NCBI RefSeq assembly: GCF_014805685.1
Contig: NC_060904.1
Coordinates: forward strand, 17,718,311-17,782,310
Direction: 5' to 3'
Source: Silurus meridionalis
Lineage: Eukaryota > Chordata > Actinopteri > Siluriformes > Siluridae
DNA: 64,000 bases
Position 1 is the stretch's first letter, and every line of letters begins with the position of its first letter. A program made the position numbers and the translations under genes. Below, one piece after another: positions 13,091-25,633 of this stretch. The notes below the pieces were generated by a model. That model did not search any database. It worked only from the letters and a program-made list of their open reading frames with translations, and had not been told where the DNA came from.

Positions 13091-13127
<37 letters not shown>

Positions 13128-13380
13128 CGCGTGCATGGCGACAGGACGGTGTTTGAATGATCAGCATCATTCAGCACTGAGCAGCTGCACTGAGGCAATC
13201 AGCTATGCAGTGGCACACATGATCAAACGCATTCATCCTTATGCAACAGCCTATTGTAGTGCACTCGGCGCACAGGGCCGTCATAACGCGTCATTATCAT
13301 CTACATGCAGATTTTTACCCCCCCCCCCAAATAAAATAGATAAGTCAATTATTTTAGGATTGAAGGATGGATGAAAGGGA
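11760..13380. other. phf1-rgl2 intergenic DNA, no gene recognised
   Basis: It holds (CA)n at about 12891-12925, (TG)n at about 13093-13124 and a GATCAG-repeated patch near 11874-11910. An open frame at 12056-12370 on the plus strand has ordinary composition but no recognisable domain. Confidence 0.45.
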
Positions 13381-14330
13381 TTTGCGTCTGATCCGTGCAT
13401 GCGACTCTGGACTCATTCGCGCGACAACACGCACAATTAATTAATAAAGCAACAAAAAAAAATTAATAAATAAAGACAGGGAAATAAAAAAGAAAGATAC
13501 AGAGCTCTGCACAGCTGGGCGAAAAAGGGCTCGCGAGCTAACCTGGAAAGTCGCGCGTGGGTCACCGAGCCCGGCGCGCGAGCTTGACACGGAAACGTCC
13601 GACCTTTTTCCCGCTGGGGTTTTTTTTTTCTTTTCTTTTTTTTTTCTTTCTCCGCCGCGCCTCGCAATTACCGTGTCGGCGGCGGGTACGGGATTGATAG
13701 GATGGAGGCACACGCACAGGGCACACGCACACGTGCGCGCGCGCGCGTGCTTGCGGGCGTGCGCGCGCGTGTGCAAAAAATAAAATAAAAAATTACCGAG
13801 AAAAAAAAAAGAAAACGTGGACGCGTCGGTGTCGGTCAGTGACCGGTCGCGCGCTTCTTGCTCCGTCCGTGGGTGTCGCCGCCGGCCGTCCTGCGCGAGC
13901 CCCGTTCCGTCATGTTCCCATGCGTGGGTTTTTTTTCTTTTTTTTCTTTTCTTTTCTTTTTTTTTTTTGTCCCCCGCTGACGGTGTTAAACGCCGCCGCT
14001 GTCAGAGCCGCCGTGGCCCGCCAGAGACGCCATCATCTCCGCCTCTCCCTGTCTTGCGACTTGTTGTGACGCAGACATAAAACACGGAGAACGATAACGG
14101 AGTGGGAGGGAGAGCGACGGCCCCAAGTGTGTGTGTGTGTGTGTGTATGAGTGTGAACACCTTCATCACATCTGTACAGCGACCCGCTGATGCCGGAGGC
14201 GTGTCGCGGGTTTAAAAGAGAGAGAGAGCTCCGGTCCTTTACAGCCGCGCGCACGCCTCCGCGCACTTGTGTGTGTGTGTGTGTGTGTGTGTGCGAGCTC
14301 TCACTGTCGCCCTCCACTAATTAGCTAAAG
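13380..14330 (-). promoter_or_regulatory. CpG-rich block, likely phf1 promoter
   Basis: This is the only kilobase in the left half dense in CG dinucleotides (runs such as GCGCGCGTGC, CGCCGCCGCT, GGCGGGCG). It is flanked by AT-rich DNA and lies about 2.5 kb upstream of the first recognised phf1 exon. It also holds a GC-alternating segment at about 13730-13770 and T-rich pyrimidine tracts at 13620-13650 and 13928-13969. That pattern suits an unmethylated promoter with an upstream non-coding exon. It might serve both phf1 and rgl2, but rgl2 has its own CG-richer patch near 17.5 kb. Confidence 0.5.
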
Positions 14331-14417
14331 TTTCGGACTGTCCTAATTGGCTGGAGCTGAGTGGAGCACGTGGGACTTGTAGGGAGAAGTGTTTATATTG
14401 CTGAAGTGTTTCCTTTT

Positions 14418-14587
14418 ATAATAATAATAATAATAATAATAATAATTATTATTATTATTATTATTATTAATAATAATAAGTTGTTATTATTATCATTATT
14501 ATTATTATTTGATCATATTTGCTTTAATAATGGTTATTTGAATAAAGTTATATTCTGCATAGACTCATTTTTAATGCAAAATAATAT

Positions 14588-14626
<39 letters not shown>

Positions 14627-14757
14627 TTCAAAAAGAAAGACCAGGTAAGGAGTGTATTTATGATTTTATGATGAATAATGTCAATACATCTTGAATGGAA
14701 ATATATTATTATTATTATTATTATTATTATTGTTGTTGTTGTTGTTATTATTATTTA
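14418..14757 (+). repeat. AT-rich simple repeat cluster
   Basis: In order: (TAA)n running into (ATT)n, which makes a self-complementary palindromic stretch; more ATT; (TTTA)n at about 14586-14628; then (ATT)n with GTT units at 14706-14755. Confidence 0.9.
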
Positions 14758-15269
14758 TGTGCTGTTTATCATAATTACATTCATTATATTATATTGTTTT
14801 ATATATTATATAGATCATCAGAACTGACACATTGTTTATTATGATGCAAATTTGCATAAATGTGTTATTTTATTTACCGTCATTAATAAGCAGCAGATTT
14901 ACGTTCCCGAATGTAGGCGTAGGAAAAGGTGTGTATTGTGTCGGAAATGTTCCGTCACTGTGTGTTGAAAGTGTGTGTTGTATGAGAGATGCACCAGACT
15001 GTCCAGACACCGCGAGCTTTAGCGACACAATCCTGTAATAAATCCCTGATAAAAGCTCTGCGCCTCTCACTACTGAAATCCTGTCATTCCCTGATCTTCC
15101 TGCTGTGATAGTCAAAATGGCCTCTGGGCAGCAGGAGAGTCAGTTCTCTCACTGCACACTAGAGGGCGTGATCACTACACTTCCTCTGAGGAACCTGCTT
15201 TTCCTTAAACCCCATGCCGGCCGTTTTATCCTCAGCATTTTACCCTGAAGAATCTCATCACTGTGTTAT

Positions 15270-15925
15270 TAGAGGAAGTGTAGAACCTGTAAGAGGAACT
15301 GTAGAGGAACTGTAAAACCTTTTAGAGAAACTGTAAAGCCTGTTAAAGGAACTATAGAGGAACTGTAGAGCCTGTTAGAGGAAATGTAGAACCTGTAAGA
15401 GGAACTGTAGAACCTGTTATATGAACTGTAGAACCTGTTAGAGAAACTGTAGAACCTGTAAGAAGAACTTTAGAGGAACTGTAGAACCTTTTAGAGAAAC
15501 TGTAGAGCCTGTTAAAGGAACTATAGAGGAACTGTAGAACCTGTTATATGAACTGTAGAACCTGTTATATGAACTGTAGAACCTGTAAGAAGAACTGTAG
15601 AGGAACTGTAGAGCCTGCTAGAGGAAATGTAGAACCTGTAAGAGGAACTGTAGAACCTGTAAGAGGAACTGTAGAACCTGTAAGAAGAACTGTAGAGGAA
15701 CTGTGTAACCTGTTAGAAGAACTGTAACCTGTTAGAGAAACTGTAGAACCTGTAAAAGGAACTGTAGAGGAACTGTGGAAACTGTTAGAAGAATTGTAGA
15801 ACCTGTAAGAGGAACTGTGGAGGAACTGTAGAGCCTGCTAGAGGAAATGTAGAACCTGTAAGAGGAACTGTAGAGGAACTGTGGAACCTTTTAGAGAAAC
15901 TGTAGAACCTGTTGGAGGACTTGTT
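15270..15925 (+). repeat. GAACCTGTAAGAGGAACTGTA minisatellite
   Basis: About 650 bases of degenerate tandem repeat with a unit near 20-21 bases, variants of GAACTGTAGAACCTGTTAGA, and frequent half units (GAGGAACTGTA). Unit borders vary, but many blocks are nearly identical, so homogenisation has been recent. It is in the phf1-rgl2 intergenic region. Confidence 0.85.
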
Positions 15926-17439
15926 GCTCAGGAACAGAACTTACTCGAAAATAATCTCCAAACCCTTCTTTTCAGAATGCCCCTGTGGTGAATAAAACAC
16001 AATACGGAATATCAAGAAGATTCCATATTACTGCCTTTAAATTAATGCCCTTTCTGATGCTCCTACCTGCACATGCTAACAGATGTTATAAACTGCCCTC
16101 AAGGAGACCCCCATACATGCGGAAACATGTGATAAGGTGCCCTCTAGGTGGCGCTATATACCTAGAAAACATCTCAACGTGCTGCAGCTATACGTTAGAA
16201 CACGTTTCTGAAGTGCTTTTGGTGTTTTTAGACAGTAGAAAAGCTATCACAATGCCCTCTAGGATGTCTCGATGTGTTAGAAAGCATGTTAAAGTGTCCC
16301 TTCATATAGAAATCATGTTGAATTGTTCTCGATGTTGATCCTACATATAAAAAACATGTTAAAGTGCTCTCCAAAGTGTGTCCCTATGTGCCAGAAAAGA
16401 ATTCCCTCTAGGGTGTTGGTAAAAATAGAAAACATGTTGAAGTGTAATTATAAAATGATACACTGCTGCTGTAATTACTGAAGTATCGGAGGAACTGAAC
16501 ACACTGTTGCTGGGGATTTACAGGGTTCTTTATCCTGTTTGTAAATATGAAACAGTATCTTCCGGTTCCACCCTCCATTATAAGCAGTGAAAAGATCTGC
16601 ACCACTGCTCGCTGTGAAACTTGTTTATAGAGATTTTTATAACCTTTAACAGCAATAAGATGCTTGAAGACAAGCCGTGATGTCAGAAGTACAATAGCAG
16701 GCCGGGCCTGAAAGGGTTTTGTATAATGCTGGTAAACCGGCCTGTCATGAAGTCAGACAAGGGCTTTGGTTGTGAGTGTGTAGTGTCTCAGAGAAGTTAG
16801 AAAATTCAATAAGGTTTTAAATAATGGATTGATTTCTTTAGTTCATTTTAGTTTTCACTGTGTTTTTACTCCTAATGTTATTAGGATTGTGGTGAAATGA
16901 AGGATTAACACACAACAAGAAGGCCTGATCTTCACACTGGATTGAGGTAAGAACTCAATAAGGAGGATATGTATTAAAAAAAAAAAAAAAACTGCAATAT
17001 TTTGTTATTCTTTTAAAGTTTTCATGAGAACTTGTTCACAATGCATCCATTTTAGCATATAAAATGTCAAAAATGCATCATTCGTTTTTAAATATCTTTA
17101 TATAGAGAAGAAATCAAGAAGAAAACTGATGTAGGTCCCATGTGGTTATTTGAGTCTAAACTCCATATCAAAGCCAGTTGTGTTTTTTTCTGCTCCTCAT
17201 GTTGCGTCACATCATGTGGTGTAACACAGAAAAACACCAGTTTGTTTGCGCTGTGATTAACCGCTATTACAGCTCTCTATAACGTTATAATTCATAATAA
17301 CGCACAGAAGTCCGTGCCGCTGATGACCACAACCAAACCACACGTTGTTGATGCGTAAAAATTATTTACAAAGATTAAGTAAAAATTTTGTCCTTCGATT
17401 ATTTTTTAGGTAAATATGATATCGTGGAACCGCGATACT

Positions 17440-17737
17440 TCCTAAGGCTCGGTTATCATACCGTGAACATTTTAAACCGTAACGCACGCAGCGCTCATTT
17501 TGCGGCCGGTACCGAGCGCGCAGGAGCCGGAAGCGGTCCGTCACCATAGCAGCCTGGAGGGTGTGTGTGTGTGTGTGTGTGTGTGCGTGTGTGTCCTGTT
17601 TAACACGACGTTCACTTCTCCGCTGCAGACGCACGATAACTCACCACCAGCCGATCAGGAGGTTGGAGATATGCAGCCTCAGAGTCAGGGCTGAAATAAA
17701 GAAACATCTTATGGACTCAGTGCTTCCACACTAGCAG
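17440..17737 (+). promoter_or_regulatory. Candidate rgl2 promoter and 5' non-coding exon
   Basis: A locally CG-rich patch (17460-17545, with CGGCCGGTACCGAGCGCG) is followed by (TG)n. A possible donor (CAG|GTATTT) falls at 17737-17738, about 700 bases before the first rgl2 coding exon. The position suits a non-coding first exon, but nothing in the sequence proves transcription. Confidence 0.35.
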
Positions 17738-18460
17738 GTATTTCTTCTCTCTTCTCTTCTTCCTTTTTCTGCTTGGACTTTATTGACATTACAGGCAGCC
17801 TGCTGTAGAAGTGATCATGGAATGATGCCTTCACTTTTTTTAATCAATAATAAAAATAATTTATTGCTGCATTTTGAGGAAGTTTCAGACATGTTGTAGA
17901 TATCACTCTTCCATAAACGCTTTACAATTGACACTGTAGATCAACTTCCCCAGCAGGAACCTGTGTGAGCCTGCAAAGAGGATATTAGATTCACTTGGGG
18001 TGTGAACTACAGTAACTTAGGATACACACTTGTGCTGCCAAATCATGCATGAATGCTTGCAAACAGGAAGACATGAGGAACAGACGGTGTTATGTGTTGA
18101 GATAAGTCAGAAATGTTCTTTAGAGACTGTACAGGTTTATAGAGTGTTGTGTCAGTACCTGTCACAAGCAAACAAAAGCCTAATGAATGTATATAGTGTG
18201 TGGTCATGATCCTAGGAGAGAACTCTGCGTCCTTATCTCGTTGGACGATCCGTATCTGCACCGTAATCAAAATGCCACAGCAGGAAGTAGGGAAAGACAA
18301 GGAGGAGTCGGAATTCAAATTATGAATTCGCTGACCGCCGTAGGGAAATGGAAATCGTGTAAACAAATGATCCACGATGCCCCGTTGGCTTAACAGGCAT
18401 GAGCTAAGCTCTCCTGACTGACCATTGTGTGTGTGTTTCTGTGGCATAGCTGCTAGCACC

Positions 18461-21232
18461 ATGCTCCACCGGAATATGAGGACAGCCGGGGTGGAGCTGC
18501 CAGAGGTCGGGTCAAAAGATGTTCCTCTCATCGGATACCGTTCCCTCAAACCGGATGCTGGCGATCCTCCTGCTCAGTGCCCGAAGCAGACGGATATCAG
18601 AGAACGTACCTGCTCTCAGGTGAGACACACATGTCTATCATCCAGGATGTTCCTTCTTCTCATCAACATCATTATCATGATTATTAGTCATCTTGCAATA
18701 CACTGAGTTTGGTGTCCACAGATTAGAAGAGTCCACAATTAGTCCACATTTAAAGCGGCGGTTCGTAACCTTTCAGTGTGATGTTTGCTGAATTTAAAGA
18801 CATTTTAATACAATGAGAAAGCGATCACATGCCATCTATTGAAACTGCGTACATGCCGTATTTGTTTCCTTTTATGGAAAAATCAGGCAGAGCTGACCAA
18901 CAGGGTACAGGGCTGGGGGGCAGAGGTTTCACGTGGTTTCACCACCAAGGATACACCAGCAGATCAGACACAAATACTTGATCACACTCTCAGCTTGTGA
19001 CTGTTGTGTCTCTGTGACGTTCATGTGATTTCTTTCGAAACAAAGTGCACATGTATCATCACTGAGGGACAGAAACACCTGCTTGCTGCTTTAATGTATT
19101 TATTTATTACATGTATAAAAAAACATGAAGCAGCTTACAGTGAAAACGAGACGATCGCTATATCAGGACTTAAAGTCACGCTTTAACCACATCCAGAGTA
19201 TTTTTAAAAAAGTGCCATTACCACAGGTTCAGAAAAAAACTTCCCACAGTTCACAAACTGCTCCCTTCATTTGTTGCAACAGAAACTCCGTTGCCAGGTT
19301 TCAGAAAAGCCTCAGGGACACCTTGCACTTTCAGAGGGAGCACAGGAATTTCCAAGGGTACTTTCCGAGAATGATCGCGAACCATATAGAACACCGTCCA
19401 GCCAGGTGTTAGCTTCCATGCTTCAGAAACCTAACAGGATTTTTTTTCTCCAATATGCCATCCGTTGCCTCTTTTCTTTAATGGCTCTATGCTGTAATGA
19501 GCCTTGAGCGAGCTAAGCTGCTCCTTCTGCTCACAGCCCAGCTGCCGGGTTCTCAGGCGAACTCTGGATCGATGTGATAACCCTAAAAAACCAGCGATAT
19601 CATGGAAAAAACGAAAATGTGCTGATAATATCCGTTATATTCAGGTCCGGTTTTACACACAGAAAACAGAAAAGAAGACTTTGCAATGCTAAGTTATTGT
19701 TCAGAATGTTTCTAAGAAATAAATAAATAAATAAATAAATGAAAAAATTAAGAAATAAAGTAGAACCCGCAAGTTTTTTTCTAAAGTGTAAGTTGTACTG
19801 CTTAGAACCGAACTGGAAATGTAAAAAAATTTGCTTGTACTTTCATTTGCATATATTATTAGCGTAAAAAAAATCCAATGCGAAAATGCTAACAAACGGT
19901 AAAGATTGTACGTTTTTTTTTAAACATGGCTCACAAAGTCAAAGGAAGCTTTCACATTACGCTTCAAAGATCTAACAACAGCTCCAGCAGAGAACCTCAG
20001 TCATATGAATGTTAGCTAGCTGAGACATAGCCATTGATGCTTGCACTGAAAAGAGAATAAAGACGTGTCAGGAACATCGACATTCACCTCAGACGTGTCA
20101 CAATAGCGGACTCTTTACACGTGTCTGTGTAAAATCTTGGTGATTTTTAGGACTTTAGAACCATGTTGTGGTGCAAAGGTTCAAGTAAACATGGTTTGAT
20201 ATGGTGGAATTAGCCGTTAGCAAAGAATCCTATTTCAAAGTGTATATATTTTATTAAATTACACTAAGAAAAACCCTGTGGTACGTATTGATGCCAGATT
20301 TATATCTTTATAGTGTTTTTAAACCGTGAACTACTGTATTTATGAATGATTCGTGATACACTTCTTTTTTTTGTAGAACTTCATTCTGTATAATTAGCAT
20401 GTAAGGCTATAAGCATAAAAAATACCAAATCTCTCTAACTTCTGGGTTCGCGTCTCTGTAGTCCTTCGCTGCTCAGAGCCCTTTAACACTTTGATTCTAC
20501 AACCTAAAAAAAGAAGTCACACTAACTCGGTGCGGTGACATTGCCACGGCCATTTCCCCTCTGTCAGGTCACGTGACTGTGCCTCGTGGGTCTGTAGCGA
20601 CGGACTCCGGCGTGGAATACAGAGGCTCTTTTGTGAGCAGCGTACTCAGATGACACAGTCAGAGACTCAAACAGTGAACACACTGATACTGTATCCGGCA
20701 CCACAGCACAGACCTTTAAATAAAAACTCCAGAGCAGATGTATAAGTTTAAAGTGCACGTCTAGAGCTCCGGTTTGGCTAAAAACAGGCCACTGATGACC
20801 TAGATGAGCGTGTTCTCAGCTTTCGTGTCACCATCAGAGTGCGCAATTCTGGTAAATGAAATGATGTCAGAGGAAAGGGCATTGCAGGAACTTTATTAGA
20901 GGCTGATTTAACGGACGTCCTTCAGAAAATGTCCTTCGGTGGTGGTCATTATTCCAGACACGTCTGCGAGAGCACCGGGTTGTGTGTATGCATTATTAGG
21001 TTCAAACTATTGACGGCTTTGTACTGTATAATTACTTACTTTTTAAATCAGGAAAAAGGAATCGGCTTCATTAAGTTTAATTATTAACGATTTAAAAATA
21101 GTATTTATTTTGAAAGGATCAAATTGAGTAATAAAGTTACCATTAGAATGGAGAAAGTTGTCATTAAAGCACAATATATATTTAATATTTACTTTTTCTA
21201 CTTGATTTTTTGAGTAACATCCAAAGGTACTG

Positions 21233-21264
<32 letters not shown>

Positions 21265-21889
21265 TGTAATAAGAGTAGGTATGGGTAGTTATTTTTTTTT
21301 ATTCCAAACCAGCAGAATGTCTCAACATTATTTTTAATTTGCATATACACAAAAAAAAACATTACCCAGCTCCTTATCCAGCATGATAATGTAGTAATGT
21401 AATATCTTAATCAGCGTTTCTTACCATTAATAAATAATTCAACGATCTTTAGAGATGATTAACTTTCATTACAGACTTATTAGCGTGTATTAGCTTATTA
21501 GCAGTTTTAACCTTTGACCCTACACCTTATGTTCAATGCTTCATGCTCCATTTCGAGGTGTTTTTTCATCACCATGTTGCATCTCTCTCTTTTTTTTTCC
21601 AAAACTGAGGCCTCACGGTATTTTAAATGCAAATCTGGGATTAAATATTAAAGAATGTGGTCGCAAAAACCCGGATCAGGATTTAGGGATTCGTGGAGTG
21701 AGAAACTTGGACTAGAAAAACCAGGGAAAAGTTCAAAGTGAGAACAAAGCAAAGCAAAACTTCAAGAAACAGGAAGCAAGACAATGAGGATGGATTCATG
21801 GAGGGATGGAGAGAGGATCTGCAAATAGACATCTGTGGTGTTCAAAACACTCCTAAAGTAGTGTGCATGACTGTGTTATGAGTGTGTGT

Positions 21890-21973
<84 letters not shown>

Positions 21974-24900
21974 GGGGAGGGAAAATGGGCAGCATGACAC
22001 AACAACATGTCCTGTTTCCTGTGTTTGTCCACAATTTATTATGCACTTCCTGTAACCTGGGGCAGACAGCACAAGGCCGTTTCAACACTGTGGGTCTCTT
22101 ATTCAAGGTGAAATCCACCATACAAGCCAATAAATAAGCAAACAAACAAACAATGTCAAATCAGCTGCAAACAGAAGGATCTTGTCACTTTTTAATGACA
22201 GTGATTAAAGCTATAATCAATAATGAATGCAGTCTAATCCTGTCTACATGAAACTGGTTTGATATGTGATCTGAAAAGTTAATTCATTACAACACGTCAG
22301 ATTATTGGATGATCACGGCTCATAAATCTTCTATATGTACCTGTGTATTAGATTTGTATTTGTGTATTTGTAGCCCCGCCCCTAATTCACGATCGCTAAA
22401 AAGTCATTAAAATCAAATTTTTTCAAATCATTTGTTTAGTTAAATGACTCGTTCTGATTCATTTAATGAACGTGTTCCTCAGTTGTGCAGCCTGATCAAG
22501 TCTGATGGATATCGTGGAGGATATTTTTTCATTTCAGACGTGCTTCTGGCTTTTTTTTTTGCCATTGTGTTTGGAGAATGTGCATTTAAAATGGATGATA
22601 CCATTCAGCGTGGGGGCGGAGAGAATTCAGGCTCCACTACTGTTCTGTTAGCATACAATAGACGACGAAGAAGTACAGAGAAACATCAGAAGGGCCATTA
22701 AAGTTCAGCTGCAAGGTTGTAACTAAGTAATAAAAAAAATACACTCAAAAGTGTATATATTAAATCTAATTAAGGGCCTTCCTATATTATAAAACCCTTC
22801 CCTTAAAAAATAGTTTTTATTAATCTAAAAGTTTCTTTAGTGTCTCTTGACATTAATGCGGTTTACGCCGGTCCTCATCATCTCCATCCACAACCTTCAT
22901 GATTGTTAGCAGCCCATGCAGGTCCTTGTGTATGATTCGATGTTGATCATCCAGGCACAATAAACGTTCACAAATAAAAAGTGAATAAAAAAAGAGCAAA
23001 ACAATGAAATCTAAAATCAGGACAAGAAGGGAAAGAGCATACTCGATACAGTACAACTCCAACAACAAAACGTGTCCCAGTTTAGAGAAACCGGTATAAT
23101 AATATACTGTAGACTTCTCAATATCACACGATACAGTAGGACATGGACACGAACTCAAGGCTGGAGACCTCAGAGTGAAACCTACACCTCTGTGTGGGTC
23201 TCGACAGCCTTTTATTGTTCTCCTGAACCTTTTGTGTTTCTCATGTCACAGCTTTTATTGTATATTATCAGGCTTATGAGGTGTGATTTAAGGGTTAAAT
23301 CCAGTAGAGTACAATCAAGGTTCACAAATCCCCAGTGTGAATGAACTAAATTCACTTGTTAGATTAAAATCGATAAAATTCGATGACCTACGAGCGAGAA
23401 TCCCGAGCCAGAATACACCAGGAGAAGTAATGCTAGATGGGCTTAGGTGTTTTATTATGACTTTATTACTGCAGTACAACCAATTTCAGCAAATTCTCAT
23501 AATCTTACATTGAGTCTGTGGAGGATTTTTATTCGCTAATAAATTGTAAGGGAAAAAATATTCATCTGCCTTCACATCATTTTCTATAATTCCTATACCA
23601 CAGCTCTCTCTATTAGAGAAAAGGTCTTATTTTTTAGAAATTTATTAACATATAAATATTTCTGCTGCTTTTCATTCTCACTGTGCTATAAAGCTCCACA
23701 GGCTAGGTGCTAGCTAGCTCGATTGTTAGCTTCAGCCATTTGCTAGGCTCGCAGTTCTTTTTCTTTCACTTAATATCCTATTTTTCCAGCACATATACAA
23801 TATCTAAAAGATTGATGTTTTTTTAATCCTATTTGTTCCAATGTCACTGTAATCATGCCACTTGTTTATTAAACAAACTTAAAGCTAAGCATTGCTAGCT
23901 AGGCACTAGCTTTCCATATTGTTAACTTTTGCTAACTTGCTCACCTAAAGACTATGTAAAACAGTTTTTGCCTGATATTTGAGAGAAATTATTGCGATTT
24001 CTGACACATCTCTCTCTTTTTTGTTTTGTTGAGCTGTATAAAAGACCCACTCTGGTTTGCATTTAGTCTCAGTCATTAGCTAGTCTTCTATAGCTATTTC
24101 ATTTTCCTTGATAATTTTTCTTTGTAGATAATTTTTTTGCAGAAACATATAAATGATATGAATGCAGGAATATTCTTATTTCCATGGTTGCTATTGCTTT
24201 AATACTGATTATATAAAAGAACTGCAGCTTGTAATGTCTGCTAGCTAGCTAGATAAATAATTAGCCTCAGGATTTATCCATGTTCAACATTTGGGGTTTG
24301 AAATAAAACCCTTTTCTTTTTGCAGCTAGAATCTTCAACTTTTTACAAGAAGCGATGAAGATTTCATGTAGTTTAGTGTTTGGTAACTTTTTTTGACATA
24401 AAAAATTTAATGAACAGATTTTCTAAACACTATTTTATTTAAATATAGAAAGAAGATTTTCGGTCAAGTGTTTTAAACATCTATGAAAACGATTTATTTA
24501 AACCCGTAGGCATGAAATTATGTTAGGTTTCCCGTTACAGGAAAGTCCTCAGGAAAGAGGAGTTCCCCAGTAACATGACAAAGTGTGGGTTATTGAAGAA
24601 CTGTACATTGACTACAATAACCTCAGAAAAAGAAGGAAATAACTCGTTTTACACAGACCTTCCACGTTAAACGTCAAACATTAAATACCAGTAAGCAAAT
24701 AAACGTGTTTGCCAAATGCTCTGCTATAAGAAAAGTTAAATAATTACAGTAGAACTGTACTTCCTGTTTTCCATGCTAATGAGATCAAATCTGATCTGTG
24801 TAACTCCTTCAACTGTATTCAATTCATTTTAATTTGTATAGCACTTTTGACAGTAGACATTGTCTCAAAGCAAATTTACACAGATAAATTGGTGCAAAAA

Positions 24901-25464
24901 AGTATGTATAAGTTTATACGTTTGGAATAAGTGGTAACTGTGGTAAGAAAAAACTCCCTGAGATTGGATGAGGAAGAAACCTCGAGAGGAACCCGATTAA
25001 ACAGGAAACCCATCCTCATCTGGGTGGCACCCGAATGACCACAGTGAATAAGGAAGGAGCGCCTAAATAAGTATTGATTTGACTAAAATTATATGTAATA
25101 GGGTTCTACCTGACGCATTCACGTGACCCTACAGAAGAGTTTCATAAACATCATGTTCAAAGAGACACCACATTTATGCAAATGATCTCCAGACAGACGG
25201 CCGATGTGTCAATATGTGCCGCTCAACCGGCTTTGCTTTCAAACCGTACAAGCGGGAGGTGACGCTGTCGGCTTGTAATCGATCAAAGGGTTTGATTTAG
25301 ATGGAGAACAGTGAAGCTCGTCGTCGTTTCTGCATCAGCGTCTTACAGAGGACATCAGTGTGAAGTCAAAAGGCGGCAAAAAATTATTGTCTTGAAAAGA
25401 ATAATCTGGCTTTTGTGTCTGGGTTGCTCTGGCCTGGCTGGTTTATCTACTCTGAAGTCAGAGG

Positions 25465-25498
<34 letters not shown>

Positions 25499-25590
25499 TG
25501 ATGGGCGTGCATTTATGACGTGAACCCAGGGGGTTGTCTTAGCTACAAGCTCAGGTGTGTTTGTGCAACTCCACATTGCTGCCTCTGTGG

Positions 25591-25633
<43 letters not shown>

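Noticed and set aside
22444..22701. 85-codon open frame in the rgl2 intron
   Set aside because: Ordinary chance frame with homopolymer-coded Phe runs; no family resemblance.
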